NCBI GenBank assembly: GCA_035771175.1
Contig: CM069590.1
Span: forward strand, 59,093,683 to 59,157,682
Source: Paratinospora sagittata
Lineage: Eukaryota > Streptophyta > Magnoliopsida > Ranunculales > Menispermaceae
DNA length: 64,000 nucleotides
Reading direction: 5' to 3'
Shown here piece after piece: positions 9,001 through 22,135 of this stretch; position 1 is the stretch's first letter, and each line of letters opens with the position of its first letter. The translations under genes were made by a program, and so were the position numbers. The notes beneath the pieces were generated by a model. That model saw only the letters and a program-made list of their open reading frames with translations, made no database searches and was not told the origin of the DNA.

Positions 9001-10124
9001 TGTTTTCTCTTGATGGTTGTATTGCTTTAGAACGTACAATGTATCAGGTATCAGATGGTAAAAGATAGTGCAAAATCCTCTAACTTAGTTTTTTTGTTAA
9101 CTGATGTTTTCCCACATATTTGTATAGTCATATTTCTTCCCTCAGTTATTGTAACTTTCTAAATTATCTTGTGATTTTTATATTCCCCATATTATTAATT
9201 TGTTCTTTTAAGTTTTTTTGGCAAAAAGATAAAAAAGGAAAAGAGTGCATCCCCTTTAATGTTTAAAGAATGTATGCAAAATATAAGAGGTGAGAAAGTT
9301 ATTATACCTAAGGTATTTAATTTCTGTTAGGAGTGGTGCACTTGTATTACACATGCAGTACATAACTAAGGTGGGGTGTTGGATTTTATAATTATTTTTT
9401 TAACCTAAATTGTTTGTTGTAATTTTTAAAATAAAACTATTTATTAAAATATTTAACATATAAAAAAGATGAAATTAAAAAGTTGGAAAAAAAAATGCTC
9501 ATCGTGAGTGCTTTAAGTATTTATATTATCCACTCTCAAAATGTGCCCCATTTCTGGTCAATCTTTTTAATACCATACCTTGATAATTTGTTTCAAAATG
9601 ATTAAAAATAATCATTGATATTAAAGATTTAATTTAAGAATAAGTTCACTTTTAACACATATTACAATTGCAATATCACACCTCTCACCATAGTACATTT
9701 AATATTCTCCAGAAAAAAAAAAAAAAGTAAAAAGTAAAGAAAAGAGCTTCTATTTGTATTCACAAAAAATACTTACTCCACCCACTTGTTATATATCATT
9801 ATTATTATTATTTTTAACGGCTAAGTATCATCATTAAAATTTTATTAAGTAGATGAATAGTATATGTTTTTGATGAAAAGTAACTTTCGGCCCAATATTA
9901 ATGGACCTGGACTTTCAGTGTAAAGCCCAATAACGTTCAGATCCGTCCGAATAATAGTCCGCTGCGTTGCGAAACCCGACTTTCGTGATTTCGGAAACAA
10001 TTGGGAATGCTTGTAGCGGGAGGTTAAATACCAGAGCTCTTGCAGTGCAAGTAAACTCAGATTTCTTTTTTGAGCGACTCGCTCGTCTTCAATCTCAAAA
10101 CGTCGCCGATTCAAAGTTTCAAAG
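9001..10124. other. Intergenic between the MLO remnant and RPN10, including the RPN10 promoter and 5' UTR
   Basis: The left part is AT-rich and featureless, with A-runs near 9713-9725. The right 250 bp are less AT-rich and carry GGCCCA/GCCCA motifs, then a pyrimidine-rich leader into the RPN10 start. The open frame on the other strand at 9845-10165 has no family resemblance and looks like an antisense shadow. Confidence 0.5.
9889..9930 (+). promoter_or_regulatory. Possible site-II-type (GCCCA) promoter elements of RPN10
   Basis: GGCCCA at 9889-9894 and GCCCA at 9925-9929 lie about 200-240 bp before the RPN10 start codon. Pairs of such motifs are common in plant promoters of housekeeping and translation genes, where TCP factors bind. 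The motifs are seen; the function is inferred. Confidence 0.35.
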
Positions 10125-13100
10125 ATGGTTCTCGAGGTGAGGATTCGATCGACCTTCGTCTTCACCGATTTGAAATGTGGATTGATTCTCTTTGAGATTA
10201 GTTTCCAGTTAATTGTTGTTCGATCTGATTGATTGTTGTTATGTTCACCAGGCGACTATGATTTGCATCGACAATTCGGAATGGACGAGGAACGGTGATT
10301 ACTCTCCAACCAGATTTCAAGCACAAGCCGAGGCTGTTAATCTCATATGCGGGGCTAAGACACAGGTAATCATCCGAAACCCTAGCAGATTTCTTGTCGC
10401 CGGGATCCAGATAGGTTTCTTCTTAACGTTTAGGTCATGATTTTGTTTCTTTTTTGGGATTCTTCTCTTTTTTTGAAACATTTTAGCCTGGTTTTTCCTG
10501 TCGTTTGCTCATCTTAGAGCAATATTAGGGTCCTTTCTGATTCGAAGTTGTAAATTTATGGTTGTTTTGAAGTCTAATCCGGAGAATACAGTTGGGATAC
10601 TGACAATGGCTGGCAAAGGTGTTCGTGTACTAGTTACCCCTACCAGCGATCTCGGCAAGATACTGGCCTGCATGCACGGTAAGCTTTTTACTTAGGAGGC
10701 TCTTTAATATTCGATTTTCTGAATGCTATTCGGGATTATACCTATATTTTTGGTTGAATAATCAAAGCAAGGTCCATTGGAATCTTAGTCAGATTTTGAA
10801 GCCACTTTCCTTTGTTAAGAAAAACTTCCAATGCAAATATTTAGGCTCTAGGAAGGGAAGAAGAACAACGGGATACAGATGATTGAAAAGAGGTGGAAAA
10901 AAAAAACACCTGTTGTTATGATAAATGATAATATGAAATTATGAATGAGAAGGCTATTAGCTGAATTTTTATGTTATTAGTATTTTTTTTTCTATTAAAT
11001 ATTCTGTATATCCTCTTTGTCTAATTGAAATATGTTCAAATATCATAGCTGAATTTTCACTATTTTCTAAATAATTCCTTTTCCTAATTTTTAAGTTCTA
11101 CATCTCTGTTATCTAAATTAGAAACCATAACAGCATGTGCAGAAGTTGTGAATAGTTTCTCGTGCTAGGGAAACTGTTGAAAGACTTAAAATTTTGGGAG
11201 CTGAATCTTATCTTTGTTGGAGTTTGATCCTCTTAAATAGTGGTGAGATTGTAAGGAGAAGAATTTTACCAAGAGCTGGTGTAGAATGTGTAGGGTATTT
11301 AATTGAGGCTGTGTTAGTTTTCACATTGGTGGCATGCACTTTATAATATCACGACAAACCATTTTGAATCACATTTTAGTCAAAATTAATGTGGGGTTTA
11401 TTGAAGAATAATGACAAGGGTTGTGTGTTTTTAGGTTCCCAAGATGGTAAGATTGATGCTCTGAGTAAGAATATTTGCTAATATCCTTTTCTAGAAATAT
11501 TTTTTGAAAGATTTTTTCACCTCTATAATTGAGACAAAACAGTGAGATTTCATGGAAAAAAAATAACCAAAGAATTTTGTTTTTCAAATAAAATTTTGTG
11601 ATCAAATACTTAAGAAATACTCTTAGGAAAACTTTTTATTTTATCAAAGAAATTACAATTTTCTTGGATGCAAAATGATGGAAATGCAATGCGGGGCTAT
11701 ATTTTTTCCAGTGCACAGAGGATAGTGATGCTGGAGCATTAATTGGGGTTAGGTTAAGTTATTAATGGTGTCTCCAAATTCCTGTTGGATGGTTGGAACA
11801 TTGTAATAGGAGTCTGGTTTTCCAATTCAGTTCTTTGGAGGGAGGAAATAGTTTTTAAAACATGACTGTGCATTCAGTGATTGTGGCTGCTTTCTTTGTA
11901 GTGATAGTTTGAGAAGGATTACAATATATCTCCAAAAAAATGTTAGCATTATGCGTTTTCTTTAATACTTGCTGTAAGTTGTCTTTTAGTAAATCATGTT
12001 ATAAATGAAAATCAGTTTCTCCTTCTATACAGGCTTAGAAATTGGTGGCGAGACGAACCTTGCTGCTGGCATCCAGGTTGCTCAATTGGCTCTTAAGCAT
12101 CGTCAAAACAAAAAGCAACAACAACGGATTATAGTTTTTGCTGGAAGGTATATGGTAATGCACGTCTATGTGCTTTCTTATCTCATCGATTTTTCGTATT
12201 TGAATGAGGAGATTTTTTTGTATTGAGCTTGTAGTCCTGTAAAGTATGATAAGAAGGTGTTGGAGACAATTGGAAGAAAGCTGAAGAAGAACAGTGTTGC
12301 TCTTGATATTGTTGATTTTGGTGAAGAAGATGATGGGAAGCCAGAGAAGTTGGAAGCACTAATTTCTTCTGTAAACAATAATGATAGCAGTCACATAGTT
12401 CATGTTACACCTGGTGGGGATGCACTTTCGGATGTGCTTATAACGTAAGTTGTGACAATATTGCTTCTTAAATTTTTGTTATGCATTCTTTTCCTTGTCA
12501 AGTGAGAGTCCTTTGCTTATATTGCAGCACACCCATATTCACTGGGGATGGAGAAGGAGGAAGTGGTTTTGCTGCAGCCGCTGCCGCCGCTGCCGCAGCA
12601 GGTGGTGCTTCTGGTTTTGATTTTGGTGTTGATCCCAACTTAGATCCCGAGCTTGCACTTGCACTTAGAGTTTCAATGGAAGAAGAAAGGGCCAGACAAG
12701 AAGCTGCTGCTAAAAGGGCAGCAGAGGAAGCTGCAAAACAAGATAAGGGAGAGGGACAGCCATCAAACACGCAGGATGCTGCTATGGCTGAAAACGTTGG
12801 CTCTGCCTCTCCTGATGATGACAACAAAGGAAAAGATCAGATGGTTGGTTTTATGCTTTGACCATAAGCCTTTCTTTTCTGTGTCTTTTAATGTAATATG
12901 TGCATGTAATTTGTCTTGAGTGCTAACCTATCAAAGGAAAAAAAGATAGTATTGGCTGTCCATAAACAGAAAATATTTAACAAAAGTAAGTATTAGTTCA
13001 GTTAGATTATCACCCATTTCCTTTTCCCCTTTCAATTCCTGGTGAAAACACCATAACTTAAAACTAATGATTTTTTAACATTAATGGCATTTGGAAAGTC

Positions 13101-13966
13101 TATATGATTCATGAGCACAAGCACATTTGGACTCATTTTTATGTAGAAATAGATTGATTTGTCAGGTTGGTTTTATGATATTGAACACATTATCTAGGCG
13201 AGTGTCTAGCATGATCTATCTATTTGATATGAAAACTGTAGGGTGGTTTGATCAATGGCTTCTTTTGTTCATGCTAGCATCTAGGTGAGGAACTCTAAAC
13301 TATCAAACTAGAGGAAGTCTAAGAGATATCAATATAGGGGTCCTCAATGCTCTGCAATACCATGCACCCCATAGTAGGAGTCTAAACCATGGTTGTCAAA
13401 ACCGTACAATTTATGATTTGAATCTTAATGTAAATCATATTATGGGTCTGGATCCTTTCAAGCCTGAATCATAAGATTTAAACCTGAATGAAGAATCTCT
13501 GAACCAAAAAAAAAAAATGCAAGAATCATAAATTTTGTAATTTGTAACTTTTCAGGCTCTTCTTCAACGAAAATTGTATGATTCTTGTTATTACAAGAAT
13601 CATACATATATATATGCTATGTTACCTGGACTCGGGTATGGGTGCCGGACACGGGTACCTATTTAGAGGTCCGACTTGTACATTTTCAAATTCTGGGATA
13701 CGGGGACTCGGCTATATTATATGTTGTTCTTTTTCTTTTCTTTTTTTTCCTTTTCATTCATTTATTGTCCGTTTTGTTCTCTTATTTAAGTGAATTTCAC
13801 CTATTAGTCATTATCTTCTTTCATGCTTTTTTTTCAATCCATTAGAGAATTTACTTAGTAATATTCTAAAATCGAAAGTGTCAGACAGATATCCCATACC
13901 CATGTCGTATCATGAAGTATCGGACACGGGTACGTCGGGCTAAAGTAAAGAGTCCAAGTAACATAG

Positions 13967-13999
<33 letters not shown>

Positions 14000-16439
14000 A
14001 TTTGTCTTTTTGAAATAATCCACATTTCTTTGCTTGGTTTGCTTGCCTCTTGGTAGTTGTTTCTTGTTTTTATTGCTGTCTATGTGTTAAAGCAATGTCT
14101 AGGCAGTTTTCTTCGCATGGGAATAGAAAATAGATTAGGGGAACATATCATGCGTTTGAATCATGTTACATGGATAAACTAGTTTAAGGTCTTAAAATTT
14201 AATAACATGTATGTAGAAGAAGGGCACTTTGAGTTATAAATTTAAATGAAGTTGTTTCACAATTCTGCTAGGTTGAATATTGATCTTCTTAAAGAAAATA
14301 TGTAGGTTTTCAAGAGAATTTAATGATTTCTATGGTTTGATCTATGTATGAGTAAGTAAAGTAGAGAAAACAGAGAAAGGAAAGGGTTTGAAATCTTCCT
14401 TACTGCTTTAACATGTTTTCACAGATTTTCAAATTTTCTTTACAATACTAAAACTTGTGAAAGACCCTTTATCCTGTCTAATGTACCACATAGATGATCC
14501 AATTTGAAAATATGTCAGCAATGGTCTAGTTGATTCATTGCCTTGAGGCAGTGTTTGCTAGATCTTCTTTATGATAGTACATATGCTAAAACAGACTTGT
14601 AGCTTTTGAAAATAACTTGTCATTGATTGTTTGGTTGCTTCAGTTTTGTTGCATTTTGAATGTCAACGGTGCTTTAATTTTTCTGTGAACTACATATCAG
14701 ATCAGTGAGACAATTAATCCTACTCCAACTGTCTTTTAAATGGTTATAGGATGACGAGACAGCCCTGCTAAGGCAGGCTCTTGCAATGTCAATGGATGAG
14801 CCAAGATCTAGTCAATCTGGTGGTGTCTCGCTGGGAGATACAGATATGTCAGAGGCAACTACGGAAGATCAAGAGTTGGCTTTAGGTGAGTTCTTGAAGC
14901 CTTTGCAGTTATTTGTGGCTATTTTTGCGCTGATATCCTTTTTATTGTATTAGTTACTAGTGGGAAGTGGAAACTTGTTGGCCCAGTCATGTGACTAAAG
15001 AGTGGGGTAAATAGTGTTCCTTGGTGGTTTTAATTTAAAGTTACTTGTGAAATTCCTTTGATTAAAACAATTAGAAACTTAAATGATTAACGTGTGCTAA
15101 TCGAAAATGCAAGAGTAAAATAGGCACGCATGATTTGTACATGATTCGACAATCCCATTGCCTAGAACCACTCCTACAGAACTCCTTATCTAGATTTCCA
15201 TTTCAAATTCTCTTTGACCATGAGTCAAGCCTTACTGTGCCCTTTAACAGGTTCAGGATCAACCTTACAAAATTATTCAATTTTTTTTTTAGTGGATAGT
15301 ATACTCAACTCAATATCCTGGATGTATTATGTATGCCAAAAGAGTTAGAACTCCTAAGCAGAGGGAACAATCTTGTTCTCTTTTAACAGGACAAAATGTA
15401 CCTGCCCATTATTGGAGAAATTACGTCTTTCGGTGCATTTAGAAATCCTATTCTTAATCATCATTATTAAAAGAAAAGGCAGTTAGAACTCCATTTTCCA
15501 ACCATGGGCTAATGCCCTCTGGATCTTCGATCTGTAATAAGTAGAAATCCTGCGTAGGAGCAAGCAGATCGAGTTGAAGATCTAGGATAGGAGATGATTT
15601 CAATTCCTGCAGTTTGTTTTGATTTTTTAGTTTTTTGACACAAGCTATTCTTATTTTCATATGACAAAATCACATCTCTACTGTTTGCTATTAGTTTGGC
15701 ATTGTTCATCATTTGAGCCAATATTCTTTAAAATTCATTCTTATTAAGGAACTTTATCAACTTGTAACCCATAATTATGAACCCTTAATTGAACCCACAC
15801 CCATGCGCACGCACACACACATTATTGTGAACCCATAATCAACTTGTGACCTTGTGTGTTAGTTAGAATTCATATATCTGTTGTATTAATTTTCTGTTCC
15901 TGCATGCAGCTCTTCAGATGTCTGTGCAGGATACAGCAAAAGATTCAGCGAACCCAGCTGAGATGAGCACAGTTCTTGGAGACCAGTCATTTGTGTCATC
16001 TATTCTTGCTTCTGTATGTATATTAAACTGAAAGTATCACTTTTGTTTTGAATTTTAGCTTGTTTTACACAATTATGATATTTGATTACCCTTGCAGCTC
16101 CCTGGAGTTGATCCCAATGACCCTTCAGTTAAAGAGTTGCTTGCATCTCTGCAAGGCCAAGGAGAGGTAAGTTTCTATTGTCTGGTATCATGCCCCATTG
16201 TATTGGTGTAACAAGTCTAATAAAAACAGGGATACCCATGACTAATAATAGTAAAATAAAAAATCACACTGCCATTGAGTCGATCTCCTCATGCTGATTA
16301 TATCCATGTGGAAAACAGCATAGCAGAAGTTAGCACTTGTCTATCAAATTTTGTTGATTATTTTGTGTTGATTTTCTTTGTATATATCCTATAACAGCAG
16401 AAGAAGAGTGAGGACAAGCCACCGAATGATGAAAAATAG
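10125..16439 (+). CDS. RPN10: 26S proteasome regulatory subunit RPN10 (ubiquitin receptor)
   Basis: Ten exons: 10125-10136, 10252-10365, 10573-10678, 12033-12147, 12235-12444, 12528-12843, 14750-14885, 15910-16013, 16098-16166 and 16398 or 16401-16439. They give about 406 residues, close to other plant RPN10 proteins. Residues 1 to about 190 form the VWA domain ([20 protein letters not shown] start, [13 protein letters not shown] core) that docks on the 19S base-lid junction. Three ubiquitin-interacting motifs follow: [14 protein letters not shown] (about 226-239), [10 protein letters not shown] (about 297-306) and QELALALQMSV (about 332-342). A ten-alanine run at about 201-210 separates VWA from UIM1. 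The role is capture of polyubiquitinated substrates for degradation. Intron 3 (1.35 kb) and intron 6 (1.9 kb) are long; the latter holds a MITE-like element. The 12-nt first exon is normal for this gene. Confidence 0.95.
13618..13965. mobile_element. MITE-like element with TATGTTAC termini, in RPN10 intron 6
   Basis: The left end reads TATGTTACCTGGACTCGGG and the right end, reverse-complemented, reads TATGTTACTTGGACTC. Both subterminal regions carry a GACACGGGTAC block. The sequence between is T-rich with no coding potential. Elements with this style of end are common in plant introns; the superfamily is not clear from the ends. Confidence 0.6.
13966..14002 (+). repeat. TA/TG dinucleotide microsatellite
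   Basis: A (TA)n run followed by a (TG)n run lies directly beside the right end of the MITE-like element, within RPN10 intron 6. Confidence 0.85.
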
Positions 16440-18593
16440 TTGCTGTTGTGGAGGCTGCTTGTACCAAAAGGTCCGTTATACATCCAAACGCATTTGGTAA
16501 TCTCCTTTTCTGCTGTGAATCTTATTCATAGCAGTCCCCTTGGATGTTACTTCGTTACTTTACTGATCAGTTACTTTACTGATCAATTACTTTTTTATAA
16601 GTATTCAAACTTGCTTTGAGTTCTGAAATATCTTTATTCTGGTGTTTACTTTATCTTGCAGGTTTAATGGCAACAACATTTATGATACGGAATGCATAGG
16701 AATGCTATCAGCAACTTGTATGAGAAACAGTTTGTTATTATTGACCAAAACTTTATGAACGTACTTGCTTTTGGGGATAATAACATTTCAGACCAGTTGT
16801 TCGTTTTATTTACTCTCTTTGCTGGAAGTGAATATGGCTGTAGTGCTCCACTTTGGGTACCTTTGGTTGCCTCTGTTGGAAAGGAACTGTATGTGACGTG
16901 ATTTAATGTTTGATCAATTTGACCTTCATGTGCTGTTTGATCCTCATACCAATTTAGGTGCTGAAAGAAAGTAAAGTTAGAGAAATTTATGCCAGAACAT
17001 GATGAAATTCTGGAGAAAAGATGGGTCTGTTTTCATTTGATTTATGTGATGGGTGCATTGAAAGTGAATTATTTGAATGCCGAGTTAGCCTTGATAGAGC
17101 AGAGAGTATAAAGCGGATTTATGTAGCCGGCTCATGAGTTGAGTGGAGTTGTGTTCGATCCCATTAAAGAGGCCTGCATTGATAGTGAATTAGACTTTTA
17201 TTGAGCAGATTCATTAACTACAAGTTTTTTCGATCCCATTAAAGAGGCCTGGATTTCTCCAACCGGTTCGGTTTTGGTTGGCTTTACCCTTGGATGGAAA
17301 GGTGTTGTGACAATATTTAAGAATTTGATTTGGCAACTTAGAAAGTAAACTGAGGATGTTAATAACGACTGATACTCGTATAATAATCACATGATGGCTT
17401 CTCCCACTTCCCGGTTGCATGAATTCATATTGTACGAAGTGTGCCTCACCCAATACGGCCTAATATATATATATATATATATGCCATTATCCTTATTTGC
17501 ATTCTGATTTACGTGCCCATTCTGATTAATGTTATAGTTCATCATTCTGAAGGCACAACCTGATTTAATTAATTAACAAGGTACCTTTCAACTGCAACTT
17601 CTCAATTATGGTGATGTTAACGCGTTTTAAGCCTATATAAAGCAACATAGTGCTTTGGCCAGTGAAATAAAGTGTATTATGCTGGTAGAGTTTGGAAGTC
17701 AATATAGGCTATAATAATGCATAATATTGTTGATAAACAATTAATTTAGTTATACACTGTACAATAGTCCTCTCTTTATTGTATTCAATTGAGTAATCTT
17801 ATCCAAAGCAAAGAGAAAAGAACATGAGCATGGAAATTAAACAGCAGATAAGCAAGACAACATTCTCCCTTTGTTTAAATAATGGGGGTTGAGTCAATCA
17901 TTTAACTTAATCAATTACCTTCAACTCCAAATCGTCTGGTTTAATAACTATTTGGATCAACCCGACATCAACATGAAAGATTTCCAACTTTTTGAGGGTG
18001 GCTAGTGGCCTCTCTCATCCGTGCCTTTTTCTTATTTTTTTCCCATAAGCTACGCCACCAATTCTGATTACTTTCCAGAGAAGAAGCAGAAGTGGCGATT
18101 CTCTTGCGGACACAGATAATCAGACAAAGGAAACTTAACCATCACCACTCATCAGTCCATCTGAGTGGACCTTATGGGAGAGGAGGAGGAAGTTTCTTTC
18201 TATTTAGTATATAGTATTTTGCATATGGAGGGATTTTCTGTTTGTTCCAAATGTGGCACCCACCGCCCACGTGATTGCGACATTCACTCTCTCTCACACC
18301 CACTTTGGTCTCCTCTTGCCTTCTTGTTCACAGATTTTAGTGTTTGTTAATTCTCCTCTGTTCCTTGATTCTCAATCTCTCTCCTCTCTCTCTCTCTCTC
18401 TAATCCACCATCTTGCTACTTCTTCACATCCTTATCTCACAATAATCTTTTATAGTGATTTGGTGCTATCCACTTAGGCAACTAATAATGCAAATCTCAT
18501 CAATCAACATTGAAAAGAAAGAAAATCACATTCAAAAAATGGTCAAAATCTTATGTAACTAAGGGCCATATGAGTCCTTAGTTGTGAGGGTTT
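16440..18593. other. RPN10 3' region and intergenic DNA up to the copia element
   Basis: The first several hundred bases should be RPN10 3' UTR. A duplicated 21-bp block (CGATCCCATTAAAGAGGCCTG) occurs near 17157 and 17231. A TA microsatellite lies near 17462-17481 and a CT-rich tract at about 18379-18402. Short open frames at 16692-16901 and 18165-18477 show no family resemblance. Confidence 0.45.
17085..17145 (+). mobile_element. LINE 3' tail scrap
   Basis: CTTGATAGAGCAGAGAG, then a GGATTTATGTAGCCGGCTC stretch and GAGTTGAGTGGAGTT, match the terminal region seen in the RTE-type LINE at 3690-3770 and 52265-52380. Nothing further upstream of that element was recognised. Confidence 0.45.
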
Positions 18594-19078
18594 TGTTAGG
18601 TTAATTAATTTTCTATGGAGGCTCATACATGTTATTAACAATTATATTAATTAATTTGAGCTATTTAATAGAGTGAGCCATTTTGTGATTTATTGATTGG
18701 GCTCAATAAACAACTAATATAGTATGGGCTATGCACTGCGTAGAAACTCATACTGACCCAACTTGTGACTGATGGGGTTTTAGTTGGTTCAGTATATAAT
18801 GTGTTAATAATTAGGGTTGTGGTTCCCAAGTTAAATCAACATCATATGCTCTTCTCATTTGCTCCATCATAGAGAGAGAATCCATTGAGAATCCTCAATG
18901 AGATTTAACTGTGAAAAATCATAAAACCTCAAGCTCTCATCTTAGCCCATTCTTTTGAGATCATCATCAACCATGGATTCAGGTATTGTTCCGCTCCTCA
19001 ACTAATCTTCCTGATAATTTAGTTTGATCTTCATGGAATTGTTGTTAGGTTGTTACAATCTCTATATTATGTTTAACA
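18594..19078 (+). repeat. 5' LTR
   Basis: It begins TGTTAGGTTAATTAATTTTC and ends ATTATGTTTAACA, with TG...CA ends. The same ends and length occur in the 3' LTR. Substitutions between the pair are scattered through the first half. Confidence 0.92.
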
Positions 19079-19080
19079 AT

Positions 19081-19089
19081 TGGTATCAG
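19081..19089 (+). other. Primer-binding site of the full-length copia
   Basis: TGGTATCAG begins two bases after the LTR end and is complementary to the 3' end of initiator-Met tRNA, as in most plant copia elements. It differs afterward (CACC). Confidence 0.85.
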
Positions 19090-19984
19090 CACCTTATATC
19101 ATGATTAAATTATTAGGAAAGCATACATGTATTCTTTTTGATGTCTATGCCTATTTGGTTGTCTAGGGTTTAGATTCTTATATGTATGATTATGATTTTT
19201 CATGATTTGTCAAAGAAATCCTTTGATTTTATGGCCATTATATTGATTTGAGGTTTTATTCTGGGTCTTGGGTCATGAATTTTGTGATTGAAGGTATAAA
19301 ATCACACAATATTATAAGATGGGGGCAGATTTTCAGTTTTTCGAAACAAAATTCAAATTTTCAAATGGCTCTTGGGTATTAAAAAATAAAAATAATAAAT
19401 AAATAAATAGATGGAGTATTGTAGGACGATACTCCCATCTATTCTGAACAAATTTTTTTTTTTTTTTTAGCTAGGTCCACGACCTAACACTACAGAGCTG
19501 GGGCCACGAAATTCGAGCTTCGTGACGTCAATGCTGCTGTTTAATTTATTATTATTATTATTTTATTTTTATTTTTATTTTATTTTTTTTTGGGGGGGGG
19601 GGTCTTATAAGGATTATGTGGTCTAAGTTTTGGGAGAGTTGAGTCAGTTGCGACTCAATTCATGGAGTTCCAACTCAAAAAAAAAAAAAAACATTAAAGA
19701 TCAATTGACCCTATCTCATACAGTTAAAGTTTTGACAAGTTTTGGGAAGATTTAAGTCAAATTTTTGACTTAATTCAAGGGGTTTTAACCCAACATTTGA
19801 TTTATTAAGAGCTAAAGATTGACCCACACTTTGGCTATTGAAAACTCTAGTTGGTTCTACAGTTGACAAAGTGTTTTGATGGCCCATGTGCAAAAGAAAA
19901 TTAAGGTTTTATTTCTTGGGCATTTGGTTCTTTTCTTTGCACAACTTGTCTAATATTTAAAAATAAAAATAAAAATAAAAATGA

Positions 19985-20840
19985 ATAGTGAATAGTATGG
20001 ACAAATGATCCCGGGGTACTAGACGCTGCGGTGTGCTGTGTACTGGGATGTGACAATATTATGTGGTATATAACGGCTGGGGTACGCTCGGTATGAGGTA
20101 CCCATCACATCCCGAGGGTACTAAACACTGCGGTGTGTTGTGTACTGGGGTGTGACAAAAAGGCCTTATGTATCCAACAGCCATAAAAGTTTCAAATGAA
20201 CACATAAATTCAATATAACCACATATTCGGGGTCCCGACAGTCCAGGGAGTGTTTTCCAACCTTCTTAGCGGATTTTCATTCACGTTGGGTCAAAACCCC
20301 AATTGTTAAAAACGCCGTAAAACGGCTCCCACAACAAAAATTACTCGGTTAGAAAGGTTACATCTAGCTAGGATATCAATTTTACGACGAAAAATAGCAA
20401 AATAGCTTACTGGCACGTCGAATTTGGCCACAAATCCGCCGTTTTCTTTTTTTTTTTTCTTCTATTTCTTTCGTTCTCTGGACGTTCCTCTTTCATCTTT
20501 CATTCTGCAACTTCGTTTAATTTATTTATTTACTGTTCTATGAACAGTACCCGCTTATGAACAGTAAACTTAATTTGTCTTTTATTCGAGTATTGTTCAT
20601 TATTTTATTTTTTATCTTTTTATTCGTTCTTCTTCTTCATACACTCAATCTACCTGAGGGATACACGTGTTATCAATCGATTTCTATTTAAATCACGTTC
20701 CAACTCACTTTTGACATTTTCAAGTTCATTTGTCACATGTACACATGACTTTAAAGGTCCTTATACGTGTATTATACATTTTGATATACGCATACTTCAA
20801 CGTATGTATGTAAGTAAAACTATGGGGTGTTACAAACATG
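19985..20840. other. Foreign-looking block in the copia leader with a 43-bp direct repeat
   Basis: The block is less AT-rich than its surroundings. Two copies of a 43-bp unit containing CTGCGGTGTG.TGTGTACTGG lie about 102 bp apart (about 20013-20055 and 20115-20157). On the minus strand, TGTCACACCCC (near 20156) and TGTAACACCCC (near 20833) resemble the start of Ty3/gypsy chromovirus LTRs. I infer remains of a gypsy-type element or LTR inside the copia leader, but could not define ends or a target duplication. Confidence 0.4.
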
Positions 20841-21363
20841 TTTCCAAGGTGACCTTTGTTGTATAGATTCATTTACTTTAGAATATTTAAGATATGTGTA
20901 TTTATAGCTCATGCGAATAATGATCAACCCAAAGGAAGATTGTTATTTGGCGGAGCAATAGACACACCTGTGGTGATAAATATATGACGATTATCAAATT
21001 TTCATACGAACAATAAGTCGGTCCAAATAAAGACTTATTGTTTGACAAGATTTATCATTGATATTTGATCACTGCAAGAAGAGTACCACTTACAGTTAAT
21101 AGTTTTGTCCAAAGACTAAATATTAATGTTGTTCTAGGTATCTTATGATGGAAGCCCACCTTATTTGTCTATTTGACTATTTGATTATGTCATGCTAGTA
21201 TATATATCATGTTATTTGTATAATTAATTTATGACATATTTTAATGTGACTTGTTATTTTCTATTTTGTTTTCGATTAAGTTTCTACTTCACATTTATCT
21301 GCCAACTTAAGTTCCATTCTTGTTCTTAACGGCACAAACTTCAAGACCTAGAAAGAGAACATC

Positions 21364-22070
21364 ATGATAGTGATGGGTTGTATGGATCTTGATTTGGCAT
21401 TTCGAAAGGACCCTCGCGCTGCCCTTACTGCTGAGAGTACCTCTGAGCAGAAGGCATTTAGTGAGAAGTGGGAGAAGTCCAATCGAATGAGTATCATGAT
21501 TATGAAGCGTTTTGTTCCAAAAATTATGAGGTGCTCTTTGCCAAAAGAGAAGGATGCTAAGGCGTTCCTTGGCGCTCTTCAGAAACTGTATCTCAAGAAT
21601 GAGAAAGCTTAAATGATTACTACATTGGGAAAACTCATCTCAATGAAGTATAGCAGCAAAGAGAACATTCAGGAGTACATTAAGCAAATGTCTCACCTTG
21701 CAAATAAACTTAGAGAACTAAAGCTAGAGATGTCGGAAGACATGCAAGTAGCCTTGGTCCTTATTTCGCTTCCTGCACAATATGGGAACCTTAAGACTAT
21801 ATACAACACCCAGAAGGACAAATGGGGTCTTAGTGAGCTCATTTCATTTTGTGTGCAAAAAGAGGAAAAGATCAAAGGTGAAAGAACTGAAAGTGCTCAC
21901 CTAGCAACAACCTTTAAGGCTAAGAAATAGAATAGGACTCAAAATAAAGAAGTTGCAGGTGCTCTACCTAATAAGGTGCAGAAGAAGTGAGGTAATTCCT
22001 CTTGTTTCTGTTGCAACAAAGGTGGACATATGAAGAAAGATTACGTTAAGTACAAGGCTTGGCGTGTAAA
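21364..22070 (+). pseudogene. Copia gag with zinc knuckle, broken
   Basis: LGCMDLDLAFRKD-like and NRMSIMIMKRFVPKIMR motifs, then LISMKYSSKENIQEYI and LISLPAQYGNLK, identify a UBN2-type gag. An in-frame TAA at 21610-21612 splits it into 82 and 105 residues, and another stop follows at about 21928. The nucleocapsid knuckle (about 21997-22040) reads CFCCNKGGHMKKDY, so the last metal-binding Cys of the CCHC is replaced by Tyr. It is non-functional. Confidence 0.85.
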
Positions 22071-22135
22071 GAAAGGTAACTTCTCAATTTTGTCTATTCT
22101 GAGTTAATTTAGTTTTTGTACCCAAACATACTTGG

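Noticed and set aside
9845..10165. 106-residue minus-strand open frame overlapping the RPN10 start
   Set aside because: It is the antisense of the RPN10 promoter, leader and exon 1, with no family resemblance.
12498..12827. 109-residue minus-strand frame in RPN10
   Set aside because: Antisense shadow of RPN10 exon 6 including the alanine run.
13980..14002. CRISPR-like or functional repeat
   Set aside because: Simple TG dinucleotide microsatellite; plant nuclear DNA has no CRISPR arrays.
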